Positions 11,382 to 23,160 are shown, counted from the first letter of the stretch. The stretch: 64,000 nucleotides of DNA from Stenopsyche tienmushanensis (GCA_008973525.1 WACJ01000072.1:930001-994000), one strand, 5' to 3'. Notes: generated from the letters alone by a model not told the origin. Made by a program: numbers and translations.

Positions 11382-12909
11382 CATTCTTTTCATTAAAAAA
11401 TACCCATAAAAAGTTGTTTTTTCTCCACACCTTTCTTCAAATCAGCGCCATTTTGTTACTTTAAAATAAAAATATATTAATTGTAGTTCGGGACATACTG
11501 ATTCATATACAGTAATATCGCAGTGATCGAATAAATGATATGATTTTTAAGTCAATTAATATAATAACTATCAATGTAACATATCATGGATCGTCATCAG
11601 ATCAGATAGCTCCATAGCCCCATAACTGCATAGTCTTTATAACAGCGCATCTTCAACATTTCAAAAATGTATTTCTGTATGATTCTTTCAGCATGTAACA
11701 ATTGGTATTATTTTTTACCGAAACAAACGCTTAAGTACGGTTTTATATGTAAATGCGGAGTCCTTTGAGGACAAAAAGAATTTTTAAAAACATTTAGCCG
11801 CTGGCCCTAAACGATTTTACAAATTCATCCCTGCTAAATATTTTCAATTCCATTACAGGGGCAGTCTGGTGTATTTCTGAACTCGTCAAACGACGCCCAC
11901 GTCAAATCCCGACGCTGTAAAGATACGAACGTATAGCATTTGAATCGTTAAACAAGAGCTTTAATTGCTGCCCGGGGCAAGAAAAATTCGGATTTCAGCA
12001 AATAAAAATTTATGTGCAAGGATGTCGACGTATTTCGTATTTTAAGTGGACTTTATTACTAAAAAATGCGCTACCTTATATCTGGACGTAAATATAGGTA
12101 CAAGGCAATTTTTTGTCATGTGTTATTTATTATGTACTCGAGGCGAGCTTTTAGAGCTTTTGCCGCGAAAAGCACTATATTTTCATTTTCAAATGCTCGT
12201 TCATCAAATATTAAATTATTACGCGGAGAAAAACGAAGATTAGTGTGTGAATAAAATGAACACTTCATTATGTCTGTAAATAGGAGCTTTTCATTACGCC
12301 GAAAGCTTTGGTAATGTGTCAGGACCATCAACCTTTACGTCAACGCCGGAAAGGTCGATGCTCTTATTATTTTCTTCGGTAAATTAGATTGAACGCGTTA
12401 TTTTGGATCTGAAACGTTGTGGTTTTCGTTATTTATTCGGTATATTATGAAAATAAATCGCTTCTCTTCGAAAAAAACAATCAATCATAAATTTTCATGT
12501 ACTTTTATCGCAATTTTTGGCAAATTAAAAAGATAGATATTTGTTACCGGGTAGTCTGAAATGTCAGAAATTGGCAGATTTATTACGTTTGCGGTATATC
12601 AAAACCATAATGGGGGTGATTTATGTAAGGAAAATTGAAAATGTGGATTGGATATTAAGCGTTTCATTGTGGTCTTGTATGATCAATGAAAGTACATTTA
12701 AAAAAAAATCAACGTTCCAATTGAAAAGCTTTCAATATTTTATATTCTTTATGGTATATTCCTTGGATTGTAACAAATTTAAATATAAGATCCTATATAA
12801 AATTAGAGTATTGGGGGTAACATTAATTAAGAGGAAACTGATCGGATGCATAATAGATCTCGTATTTTTTAATTAGTATTAAAGAGTTATCTTGTTTATT
12901 ATCCACTAT
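11382..12909. other. intervening DNA with one exon-like segment
   Basis: Mostly AT-rich DNA without repeats. The only point of note is the exon-like segment at 11,859-11,916. The overlapping ORFs at 12,046-12,331 and 12,541-12,876 show no recognisable motif. Confidence 0.4.
11859..11916 (+). CDS. candidate internal exon, unidentified
   Basis: A strong acceptor (a pyrimidine-rich TTTTCAATTCCATTACAG) precedes a 58-base GC-richer segment that is open in frame 1 (GQSGVFLNSSNDAHVKSRR). It is followed by a plausible donor, GTAAAGATAC, at 11,917. If not spliced there, the frame ends at a TAG a few codons on. No flanking exon could be assigned, and a chance acceptor/donor pair is possible in a window this long. 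Confidence 0.22.
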
Positions 12910-13162
12910 AAATTAATTGTAATATACTTATATTATTTGAGAGAGTGCAAACAATATATTGGAAAAGTTTTATTGCAATCGAATGAACGGTATGGCAGCG
13001 CATTAAATACGAACAAACAAATATTTATTTTTGTATACTAAACTAAGCCTATGTTACTCGCACCATCTTAGCAATAAGTGGACGAAGTTTTATTGTAATT
13101 TGATGAACGGTATGGCAGTGCATTAAATACGAACAAACAAAAATTCATTTTATTTATAAGAT
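12910..13162 (+). repeat. Helitron-like dimer repeat, family A copy 6
   Basis: Two units with the GAACGGTATGGCAGCGCATT landmark. The first opens with a GAGAGTGCAAACAATA variant shared with the copies near 39.4 and 53.3 kb. Confidence 0.6.
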
Positions 13163-13867
13163 AATATTTATAAAATAATGTTGAATTATGGATACCAAAA
13201 TTATGTTTTTCAAAGCACGATTTATAATTCAACATGTTACACTTTGAAAGATTGAGTGCTGCTAATATATTTAAAAGCTTCGATGATGGCATATATATTA
13301 TTCAGATATGATCTTATATTTTCATCCCATATTTCAGTATTTAATGGAAAATCTTAAATTCGAATTTAAGAAGATAGAATATTTTTACCCCCCAAAGAAG
13401 AAGAAAGTGACACTACCCAAGTAATACTCACGTAAAATAATCTTTCCCGCGCAGAAGTATTTGCTCTTATAAATCAACGTCCCGAGAAAAAGCATTTGTA
13501 AAGTCGGCAAATCGAGGTACACCACAGGGATCTTCCAGAAAGCAAAAGACATGGATGTGATTTATAAAAAAAGGGAAAAATGTCACATAATAATGCTTTA
13601 GATTGACTCAAATCCGATCTAAAAAGCGAAAAAACACGGCATGCCCTTATGGCAAAAGCTCTCAGATATTGCAAATTAAATTCAATCATATGATTGAATA
13701 TATTATATATATATATAAATAATGATAAAATGTCCACGTTTTTAGTATCGAGGATGATTTTGGAATAAATTTACATAGTTTTCGTGCGAATAAACACAAA
13801 ATAAATTCTGTGACAACGGGACTGCTGCTGAGGATCCATTATTTACTTACGTTTCTTCGCCTTATCT
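13163..13867. other. non-coding; short palindrome and (TA)n
   Basis: At 13,681-13,698 there is a perfect 18-base palindrome, TTCAATCATATGATTGAA, followed by a short TA microsatellite (about 13,700-13,717). No gene is recognised. Confidence 0.5.
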
Positions 13868-14442
13868 TTACATCATCAGACTACTTACATAGCTAGCTTT
13901 ATGTTTCTCGACGTATAATTTATCATTCCAGAGATACAGCGACATCAAACATTTATTATTCGTTCCCAGGAACGTCGCTTTGGTGCACGGAACTCCCTGC
14001 GTTATATATCCGCATTTTTCTATCAATAACGAATACAAATCTTCAGCTTATTTAAATACGCACGCATCTTGCAAAATCTACTGTTTGCTAGGAAAATATC
14101 AAACTGAATGATGTATCCATCGTTGAGGATTAATATATAAATATGCCGATTTCGACAAAATACCGCTTGTCCGTAACCTTTGGGTAATTGGATGAAGGGT
14201 TTGTGTTCGTTAAAGCATTCGATATCAATATCATAGTCCTTATTTTGCAAATTCTCCATATTTCGACGTAATATTGCCCTCGAATTCCAGAAATATGCTT
14301 GCTTTCCATTTCGGTCGCAATTGAGGAGCTTCAATCTTCTCATTGCAGATTGAATTTTCTTCCGTATCATTGGATATGAATTTATATTTGATAAATTTAT
14401 CAATGAAATAATATATATTTTAGGCTTTAATGAAATCAACAT
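13868..14442 (-). pseudogene. unidentified Cys-containing protein gene, one frameshift
   Basis: Two minus-strand frames abut. The first is open from an ATG at 14,442 to 14,023 (139 codons). The second is open from 14,047 to a stop at 13,868 (59 codons) and contains KCGYITQGVPCTKATFLG and then KCLMSLYLWNDKLYVEKHK. The frames overlap by 25 bases, so loss of one base near 14,048 would account for a single protein of about 190 residues. Alternatively, an acceptor-like TTATTGATAG at about 14,010 and a donor GTAAGT at 13,889 would make the second part an exon. Six cysteines are spread over the C-terminal two thirds. I see no clear signal peptide, membrane segment or known domain. The second frame is much richer in G+C than its surroundings, which favours real coding ancestry. 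Family unknown. Confidence 0.42.
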
Positions 14443-14864
14443 TTCTTCGGGTGTAGATCAAAATAGTCTTATAATATTGAATTTATTTTTGATGCAATAG
14501 TTTGGATCAGTGAACGGCCGTAAAATATTAAGAACTAGATACCTATTGATCATATTTTTGAATAAATATGTGCAAATTTCAATTATACTCTAACAAAATA
14601 TGGATTTGGCAAATATACGTCAATTTTTTGCTTCTCCAAATCTACTACCCGTATATTCTATACAGGATGTTTGGCATATGGACCGAGCTTTTTGCATATG
14701 GACGAATTTTTTATGGGTTAGGGGAGTATTTTGCTACATTTAATACATAGTCCCTAGATCCTAAGTATTGGAGTAGTCGCAAAACTATTTTGAACTTAGT
14801 TTAGTTTTAAAATGTTTTCTAGACTATATATATTCTTTAGATTTCTTAAATTTATTTACTGTTA
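14443..14864. other. non-coding; short tandem duplication
   Basis: The segment GCATATGGACCGAGCTTTTT followed by GCATATGGACGAATTTTT (about 14,674-14,711) is a small tandem duplication. Nothing else is recognised. Confidence 0.4.
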
Positions 14865-15264
14865 TGTAGGAACCGGGGGTGCTATCGGATCACATACAGC
14901 CGGACGGATGGATGGGCGTGAACGGGCGTCAAACGAAAATATTATTCTCTATGTAACTCTTTATTCGGTACGAGAGAGGGATTTGGCTGCGGAAAGGACG
15001 TCTTCCCGCAGTCAAGGTCAACTGCCGACTTCTCCCGACTCCCGCCTCCTGCGCATCATCACCCAACCGGCAGCGGTGCACGCGCCGAAGCGATCGGTCA
15101 GCAATTGGAGGTGCGATATCTCCACAGCGTCACAGAAGATGGCGCTGTTAAAATAGCACATTGCACTTGAAGAGAGACGGAAGATGTCGCTGCTAATAAA
15201 GATAATTAAATCTGTTCAGATTAACAGCGCTATTGCATGGGGATATTAAATCACCCACGTTACA
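14865..15264 (+). repeat. LTR-like repeat, family B copy 3 (longest clean copy)
   Basis: 400 bp beginning TGTAGGAACCGGGG and ending CACCCACGTTACA, so it has the TG...CA boundaries of an LTR. Interior landmarks match the other family B copies: the GGCTGCGG stem-loop, AGATGGCGCTGTTAAAATA and AGAGAGACGGAAGATG. I could not see a matching target duplication in the flanks. A long ORF across it is a by-product of its high G+C, not a gene. Confidence 0.62.
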
Positions 15265-15299
15265 TTACAAAATTTGAAATTGCATTTGATCTTTCATTT

Positions 15300-15515
15300 T
15301 TGCAAAATCGGCGCTTATTCCTTCAATTAGGATTTCTTTTGTGGGCACCTCAGTCGTGTAAATTAATTCTTTTTGGCGGCTTTATTCCGTGGATCGCACG
15401 ATCTCCAGACCTGACACCACTGGATTTCTTTGTCTGGGATGTGCAATATTCCATAGCTGACACGGACACCAGACCTGACACCACAGGAGTTTCTTATCTG
15501 GAGACATTTTCTTGA
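15300..15515 (+). pseudogene. DDE transposase C-terminal fragment (Tc1/mariner-like)
   Basis: The frame contains GGFIPWIARSPDLTPLDFFVW (15,375 onward). This is the 'W..RSPDL.PLDFF.W' block around the last catalytic acidic residue of Tc1/mariner-superfamily transposases. The frame then enters an imperfect copy of its own sequence: CCAGACCTGACACCAC occurs at about 15,407 and again about 64 bases later. Neither the N-terminus nor the ends are present. Non-functional. Confidence 0.62.
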
Positions 15516-16699
15516 CTTTTGTTTTGTTACTATAAAAACTTGTTACCTAAAAAATATTTTACCTTAAATTGTTGGTCCATGTGCCAAACACATATTCAAG
15601 TAATTGGTGTACAAATGCAAACCAATTTTTATTATCCAATTATGTTTGATCTGGTGATTTTATACTATATCATATTTATTTTCAACCACTCAAAGATCGC
15701 TTAAATTTAAATAAAAAGGAAGGCGTTGCTTAATAACGTTCCCAAGCAATTTTTATTTTTTTGATGTATGATCTAATACCAACAGAGAAATTGATCAATA
15801 AGATCTTAACCTTTAAGGTTACGGGCTTATTAGCTCCCAGCGATAAAGTTATGGGATAAATTGTGGATGTTGGCTTAGATGGCTGTGGTAAGACTAAACC
15901 AATTAGCCGTCAAATGCCGGCAAACATTTAATTATCCGAGCAGTCTTTTAACGTCACGTCTCCGAGCAGAGACATAAAACAACCAATGCTTAAGCCTCAC
16001 ACTTAAACCACCGCAAGATAAATGTATCGAAATAAATTTCTTCGAACTCCGATAATAAATAAGAGATAAATTCAGTTTTAACTTAAATCCCCAAAGAACA
16101 AAACATTTCAGGATGAAACCGTACTTATTTCGCCAAAATCGGGAATCTGCGGCGGAGGGATCAAATTCCCTCCCACAGCCGAACAAATTCGTGAAACGTT
16201 TATTCCATCGAAACCAGGTAATTGTTGTTTTGGGGTTGTTTTGAATGTACACTTAAATAAACGGCGAGATAAAGTTGGAAATTAATGCTTTAAACGTGAT
16301 TAGATATCGGCAACGGGATACAAAGCAAAGAAATGTTGCCGCCATACTTTTGGATCGGTTTTTGCTAATAAATTCACCACTATTTCTCCCATTAAAATGG
16401 AAATAAGCCAAGATAATGTCACAACACGTGGTTATCAAATTTGGGATAAAATTTACGACCTTATTTATCTGATATATTAAGCCTTTATCCAACCATGTTA
16501 TTAGTTAATGAGAGTTTTAGGTATTGTTGTTGTAAGATGAGCTATATTTGTATTATAATTATTAAAAAATGTTTGCTTACATATGTTAAATAATACACAG
16601 AGTTGCATATTTAATATAAAAACATATATTTTTATCCTATTTAAAAAATCAAGTCCAGTCCAAATTTTTAAATACAATTTGATATTTTTATCATCATAC
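15516..16699. other. no recognisable feature
   Basis: AT-rich DNA. The minus-strand ORFs of 79-108 codons lack motifs and are compatible with chance. Confidence 0.4.
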
Positions 16700-16925
16700 A
16701 AAAAATTGCTGTTTCTCATGGGCCCCAAATTCGATAATCGAAGCTTTAATAAGAGATAAACACGGATGACTAAAATATAATTAAAATGAAGATAATCAAG
16801 TGTAAATAGGCAAGGGTAGGAATGCAAGTTTCGAGGTCAATCTCGAAAGATATTTAGGCAGTTGGCACCTGGAAGACAACATAGAAAGACGTTCGTAAAG
16901 TTAACATTTGTAAGTCGTTATGGAA
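16700..16925 (+). repeat. composite repeat HIJ, copy 1, left part
   Basis: GTTTCTCATGGGCCCCAAAT (about 16,710) and then GAGGTCAATCTCGAAAGATA...AGTTAACATTTGTAAGTC (16,818-16,915) match the same blocks, in the same order, at 21,345 and 21,977-22,075. A third block of the composite reappears at 17,375 after an inserted family B copy. Confidence 0.5.
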
Positions 16926-16941
16926 TTACGTTATAATGAAA

Positions 16942-17372
16942 TGTAACGTTGGGGCGGGGGCGCTCTGCCGTCTGGAGTCCCTGGGCGGCTCCGCGCCCTC
17001 ACGTGGTCGTTGGGAAGGCACACGGGTCCATTCTTCTATCGGGCCGTGATGTTGCCGGGCGAATGGATGGGAATAGACGGGCGTCGAATAGAAAGGCTTT
17101 CTTTGAATAACTATTTATTCCACACGAGAGAGAGAGAGAGAGATATGGCTGCAGGAGGGACGACTTCCCGCAGCCAAGGCTGACCGACGATTCTCCCGAC
17201 TCCCACTTCCTGTGCGTCACCACCCAACCGGCAACAGTCCACGTGCAAGAAGCGATCAATCGGTATGCAGGTGCAATGTCTCCGCAGGGCCACAAGAGAT
17301 GGCGATGTTTAAATAACAAATTGCGCCTAAAGAAAGATGGAAGATGTCGCTGTTAACCTAGCGAATTAAATC
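16942..17372 (+). repeat. LTR-like repeat, family B copy 4, nested
   Basis: Starts TGTAACGTTGGGGCGG and has all family B landmarks up to the GCGAATTAAATC block. The copy includes a (GA)n run at about 17,126-17,143. It separates two pieces of the HIJ composite repeat, so it probably inserted there. It has the longest GC-rich 5' portion of the family. Confidence 0.58.
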
Positions 17373-17374
17373 AT

Positions 17375-17470
17375 TGAAATCTCTCCGTCTCTGTCTCCCA
17401 TGCACAGTTACCGAACTCCGTCTCTGTCTCTCTCCGAGCTCCAACATATAACATCAGCGCATGCATGAAG
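17375..17470 (+). repeat. composite repeat HIJ, copy 1, right part
   Basis: CTCTCCGTCTCTGTCTCCCA and CATGCACAGTTACCGAACTC match 22,270-22,350 and, more loosely, 32,335-32,430. Confidence 0.5.
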
Positions 17471-17569
17471 CTTGGGTCAGCATATGGAGCGCCAGTGTGA
17501 AGCCACAATAATAATTTAATATACTTTTACACAAATCATCTGGATTTTAAATGTTACAACCAACCTATA

Positions 17570-17845
17570 CACTCAAACATCTTTTTGTGCGATTTCAAAG
17601 ATATGCGGTTTTTTTAAAAGCAATTTATTTATTTTATTTTTTTATAAATCCTTAAAATTTTACCAATGATGCAAGACATCCTTTAAATGCTATCAATATT
17701 TTTTAATTGCCTTATTGTTTTCCTATTTTTTATTAACTTTTTTATGCGATTTTAGATATATTTTATATAGCTGCTTCAAAGTTATGCGGTTTTTAAAATG
17801 CATGCGACGTATCTTCACTTTTTCTATGTAAGTCATGACTTACTT
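17570..17845 (+). mobile_element. Tigger-type MITE, family D copy 2, right end lost
   Basis: After TA it begins CACTCAAACATCTTTTTGTG with the GATATGCGG block. It keeps the interior up to the TTTTTCTATGTAAGTCA block, but the right inverted repeat is missing. Confidence 0.62.
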
Positions 17846-17849
17846 AGTC

Positions 17850-19045
17850 ATGACAATGTATATGTTTTTTTATTAACAAAACATTATAAGGCACAATGAA
17901 ATAATGCATTACAAAGGGATCTCAAATGTATGGCGTACTTATCAATAGTCCAAATGCAATGTAATCAATATTTTAGTAGTAAATACATTTAAAAGTAGAT
18001 GCTGAGACTAACAACAAGTTACACGCTATGAAGATTCAAACTGCCAATTGAATTGTGCATGAAGTTTAGTTTCCACGACCAACAATTACTGTGGGAATAT
18101 TCAACAAATTATCAGAGGGAGAATTTATGCATGTTTGCTAATAAAGTCGGTCAAAATTGGATTAAGTAGTTAAGTCTTCCTGGTCGGGTTTACCAATGGC
18201 TAGGTATGAAAGCAGTTTGTAACCTACGTTGGTAATTCAATCAAGTCGCACTTCCTCCTACGCTTTACAGTACCATCAATCTTATATAATTTTTATTTAT
18301 TTTTAGAAACACTTGCCAATTTAATTTTTTCACGACGGAAAAATATGTACACTCTATTTTTTTGTTTGAGATTCTATGGTATTTATCAATGTTTCCGATG
18401 AATAAATCAAAAGTAGAGGCGTATAGTAAGATTTATTAATGTCTTATTAGGTGGCTCTTTTATGGTAACTGGTTTGGTGATGGTAATGACTTGCTTGACA
18501 AATCTTTTTGGATGATTTATTGGAACATTTTTTGTACAATTTATCATCACACATTTTGATTTTTGTATAGAAATTAATATTCTTTGGATGCTTTTAATAG
18601 GAGAACAGAAATCCGATTTTGATCTGTATGAGTTCTTGTAGATTCATAAAAAAAATCTAAATTTTATCCACACTCAAAAAAGAATAATATTTATATTCAC
18701 ATTCATGTAATGATGCGTTTTTTTCATTTAATTTTCAAAACAATTCTAATACTAAATCCTTAGTATTTTTATGCCATTGGTCAAGTAGATTTCGATTAGC
18801 AAATTAAAACGACATTGCCATGCTAATATTCAATCAACAGATTATCAGACGACTTTAAATAATACTTGTGTTTTATAGATATGATCGCATTTGACCTGCA
18901 TGATAGCGTTGAGTCTAGTGATGAATGTGTTGCACGCTAACGAATGTGATTATCTGGAACACGCTTTCAATACTACTGAAACCTTGATATTTATTAGTAA
19001 ATACCATGATTTTTAAAATATTATTTTAAAAAATTACCACATTAT
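17850..19045. other. no recognisable feature
   Basis: AT-rich DNA with no repeat or coding signal that I can support. Confidence 0.4.
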
Positions 19046-19049
19046 GAAG

Positions 19050-19195
19050 AATGTTTGTTTGTCCGTATTTAAAACGTTTCCATATCGTTCAACCAATTGC
19101 GATAAAACTTTGTCAACTTATTGTTTACACTTATGGAAATAACACAAACATAGTAAAAATATATGAATGCACCATGTTGGCGCATATTGGTCCGG
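19050..19195 (-). repeat. single family A unit joined to a family K fragment
   Basis: One unit in the inverted orientation (TTTGTTTGTCCGTATTTAAA to ACATAGTAAAAATATA, 19,050-19,162). Three bases later comes GCACCATGTTGGCGCATATT (19,166 on), the family K core. The junction supports A and K being parts of one element. Confidence 0.52.
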
Positions 19196-19437
19196 TGAAA
19201 TGAAGTTTGGGCTGCGGAGCCGGGGAAAGAAAGGATGCGCGCGCAATATGGTGGTTAAGTCGGTCTTCGAGACAAAAACGAGTGTACATATGCTTTTGGA
19301 TCCGTTCTTCTTTTCAAATAATGACTGCGTTTCTTTTCAAATAATTAATAAGCGCTTAAGGCAATGCAACGCATGTCTTAGATAAAATGGTTTGAATTTT
19401 TGAATAGATCAAGAATATTCATATTTGTGTAGCTTGG

Positions 19438-19730
19438 CGATTTACCATCTCCGCGTAGTAGCGCTATTAATCTGAGTAGATTTAATTCGCCAGATTAACA
19501 ACAATATCTTCCGTCTCTCTTCAGGTGCAATATGTTATTTTAATAGCGCCATCTCTTGCGGCCCTACAGAGACATTGCACCTGCATACCGATCGATCGCT
19601 TCTTGCACGTGGACTGTTGCCAGTTGGGTGATGACGCACAGGAGGTGGGAGTCGGGAGAATCGTCAGTTAGCCTTGGCTGCGGGAAGTTGTCCCTCCTGC
19701 AGCCAGATCTCTCTCTTTCTCTCCCATTAA
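19438..19730 (-). repeat. LTR-like repeat, family B copy 5
   Basis: Inverted copy carrying GCGATTTACCATCTCCGCG (its 3' end), the AGCGCCATCTCTTG block and the GGCTGCGGGAAG...CTGCAGCC stem-loop. Confidence 0.6.
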
Positions 19731-19739
19731 TAAAGTAAC

Positions 19740-21184
19740 GCAGGATCGTATATGGGTTATTGAATTTACAATATTAATTAAAATATAATTTAAATGTGAC
19801 GATAATTTCGCAACTCTAAGAGATGCACTTATTTCTACAAAGCTAATTTTTGTTTCAATCACTGTTTATACAATGTAAATCTGGAAAGTTATAATCTACT
19901 AAGCTTTCGTAGCTACAGTTGTAGCGTGGAAATTTTATTGAATAATTGCAACTTTCAAAGTATTGCAATATTAAGTGTATATAATAGCATCATTGCAGTA
20001 GGCTGCCATTTTTTAAATTTACAATATCGAAACAACAAAATGAGAAATATTCAGCTTTGTAGGAATAATTATACAAATAATCTCACTGCCTCTCGCATTA
20101 TTAAGCATTTGTAGAAGACAATAGAAAATCACCAAGCGAAAAATAATTAAATGGAAAAATCTTTGGTAGAGATTGTCTATATTCGTTAATGGATATTGCA
20201 TATTTAGAAGAAGAATAGTTGTGTTCATTTTCAATGTATAATTTCAATATATGTTACAGTGCAGGCATTTTCCTCTTTGTTGCACCCATAATTTTGCAGC
20301 TTCAATGCTTCCAACATAACGGTAGTTATTATCTGTTTTCATCCAATTAATTTGCAAAATTGCATATGAAGAAGTTGCATATTTATGTTAAAATACAGAG
20401 CATTTCATCAATATTAAATCATGTTTATGATGCATGCACAAAGTAAACTGCTAATGCATTCTATGTATATCAAAGAGCTTTGACAGTTCAGTGGGCGTTA
20501 TTAAATCGACAAAAACTTTGGACGTTTCTTCAGGCTGTGAGGATAAATTTGTCATCGTGCAGAAATTTATGATAATTTCTACCATTGTCATGTTTATTTA
20601 TGATAAAACTATTATATGGCCGTCTTTGGCATCTTTTCGTCGCGCCACAATCTGTAAATCAATGTCCGGAATTTGAATATCTCCCGGGGAATGTATGTAA
20701 ATGGAATATTGTTGAAAGCCACGGGACACACAAAGCCAGGAAAATAAAAAAATCTTCCCGGAGAACGTAGAAAAGCCTACACAAATAAATAAAGATGGAA
20801 TTTTTCATGTTGCTAAAGGCCACATGGTTTATTCATAATCTGAGCGTGGATGCGACTGACGCAGAAGATAAAGAAAAAACTAGAGCAGATGCTCTTTCTT
20901 GGCATGAAGAATAAACTCAAACCATGATATTCTAAGCCTGCATACTTTTGCTGTGTATTTAACCCATTTTTCTTACATTTTTATTAAAAGAAAGACGACA
21001 CAAGTTCAACTTTGAAATTGAGATTTTTTAAAAAAGAAATTGGCAATTAACATATTGGGAGCATTTGCATTAGTCATAGATAAGTAAAAATACTAGATCC
21101 GAATTCAAACAACAACATTTGGGTACATTGAGATTTGGATCTTAATTGAGTTTGTTGATGAACGTGTCGAATGCCAGCAAATAT
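19740..21184. other. no recognisable feature
   Basis: AT-rich DNA. The overlapping ORFs at 20,491-20,770 are somewhat less AT-rich but have no motif or paired splice sites. Confidence 0.38.
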
Positions 21185-22360
21185 TAACACTTTTTTTCAA
21201 CCCTTTGAGTAGTGAGCAAATTTAAATTCTTCACAGTCTTAGATGCTATATTTGCTTGTCCTTCGTACAAATCCACTTATATATCAGCAGCGCGTATGAA
21301 GTTTATATTTAACACAATCGTCGCCCAACGTGAATCGGTGTTGTTTCTCACGGGACCCAAATTTGATAGTCTGAGCGTAAACAGACGGAATAGTGATGCG
21401 ATATTATAACTAGGGACTCCAATCACGAGCCAAAATTTCGATCCCGGGATTGCATTAAATCATCTCGGGATTTTCAATAATTTAATAAATTACATTGATA
21501 AATTTGATCAAAAATTACTAAAAAGTCGATAAAAAAATTAATTAAAAAAAACACTAAAAAATTCAAATCTTATTTTGAAAATATTCTCGAAGTAACATTA
21601 AACATCGAGTATTTCGTCATTTCGTCATTCCCGATTTCCCGACAAATTATTTATTTCCGTCGCTGCAGATTAATACTTATATATTGTAATACTTTGATGT
21701 AATTCGTAATTATATTATGGATGAATACAAAAATTTTGAACCCCGTATCTATTATATTTCATATCGATATTTCCATTATTAGAGTCGAAGTGTAGTAAAT
21801 ACATCACCGGTAGGGAAAGGTTAATATAACAATTTGAAAAACATGTATGTACTGTATATATGTATACATAGATTAGACAGTTACTGCCCTGAGCGCGTCG
21901 TCTAAGCTCGCCAATAAGTAGTTACACCACTCTTTCCAAGCGTCCAGATTTCGGCGGGACTGTCTTAATTTGTAGGAATGTAAGTTTGGAGGTCGATCTC
22001 GAAAGATATTTAGACAGTTGTCATCTGGAAGACATTATAGAAAGATATTCGTGAAGTTAACATTTGCAAGTCTCGGATTTCGGAGACGCGCATATTTGGT
22101 GGACGCAGCGATGGACGTGTTAAATAAATAAATACTATCGATAGCACAAAATATTCTTCAAGTAAACATAAATAATACACTTGAAAACGATTCATTGTAT
22201 CATTGACACATCATTATTAGTCGATGAATTTGGGTTAACGATTTCTGCAATCGTACGATGTACGCAGGAAGCTCTCCGTCTCTGTCTTCCATGCACAGTT
22301 ACAGAGCTCCCTCTCTGTCTCTCACCGAGCTCAACGTACAAGAATGCTCTTTTTGATATA
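21185..22360 (+). repeat. composite repeat HIJ, copy 2 (longest)
   Basis: About 1.2 kb holding, in order: an AACCCTTTGAGTAGTGAG start, a CACGGGACCCAAATTTGATA block, the I block (21,771-21,970, with GTAGTAAATACATCACCGG and TAGGGAAAGGTTAA), the J block (21,977-22,075) and the H block (22,190-22,350, CTCCGTCTCTGTCTTCC). Other partial copies show it is one dispersed family or a nest of several. The start, with TTAA in the 32.1 kb copy, resembles the 'TTAACCCTTT' ends of piggyBac-like elements. That classification is inference, since no matching inverted end was found. Confidence 0.45.
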
Positions 22361-23160
22361 CTAATGTAATTTGAATATGAATATTTTTAATACGGATTCA
22401 AGAACTAGCCCATTTTATAGGCATTGATCTCAATGTGCGCCATTTTATATAACGACATAGTACGCCCGAAACTTTTACAATTATAATTGTATTAGTTGAT
22501 ATTTCTCTCAAATATCATAAATTGTTGATTGTTCGTACAATTTTCGTTTTCAATTTCGATCCCTCTGAGATTGGGTATGTTTGTCAACTATTAATTGAGT
22601 CTAATTGGAATGAATGTAATTAGAAATGAACGCCCACAAAACACAGCTTTCACCAAACAAACATAATTGGATTTCTACATGGCACATGTATTATAAATTT
22701 CAGCCAAACTGTCATGCCCTCCAACGTTACGAAATCAAAAACCACATTTCAAGTTCTTTGTAAACATTTCATACGTCCAAAGCAGCCCTCTCGAGATCTA
22801 TAATTTCAGGGAACGCCAGAAGAGCCATACATATGAAGATATACCGTATTCGTCCGTCGTCGTCTACGAGGCACCGATCAATCTATTTCGGTATTCCTAA
22901 CATTATATTATGTTTATTGATCCCGTGGGAATGGTTTGTTATGTGAAATAACAGAAGCTGTGCATTAATTAGAGAGTCGGCTTTCGCTAGAGTGCCTTCG
23001 ATGGTTGCTCACAATAATAGACAAGACTGTGGCTTTATTCATATAATTATAAAGTTCTTTTTGCTTATAATTAGAAAGGCCACGTCGAACAGAAATATGC
23101 CCTAATGAACAAGCATACTGAAGAGCCTTTTATCTCGACCCGTTGAAATCAAATACGCTC
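22361..23160. other. unique DNA upstream of a promoter-like site
   Basis: No repeats recognised. The last 200 bases are somewhat less AT-rich and lead into the TATA-containing segment. Confidence 0.38.

Noticed and set aside
14812..15156. 114-codon ORF across the LTR-like repeat
   Set aside because: Explained by the high G+C of family B; the frame is not kept in the other copies.
22075..22130. TTTGGTGGACGCAGCG motif, reminiscent of sequence next to LTR retrotransposon primer-binding sites
   Set aside because: Too short, with no downstream gag or pol sequence and no paired LTR.
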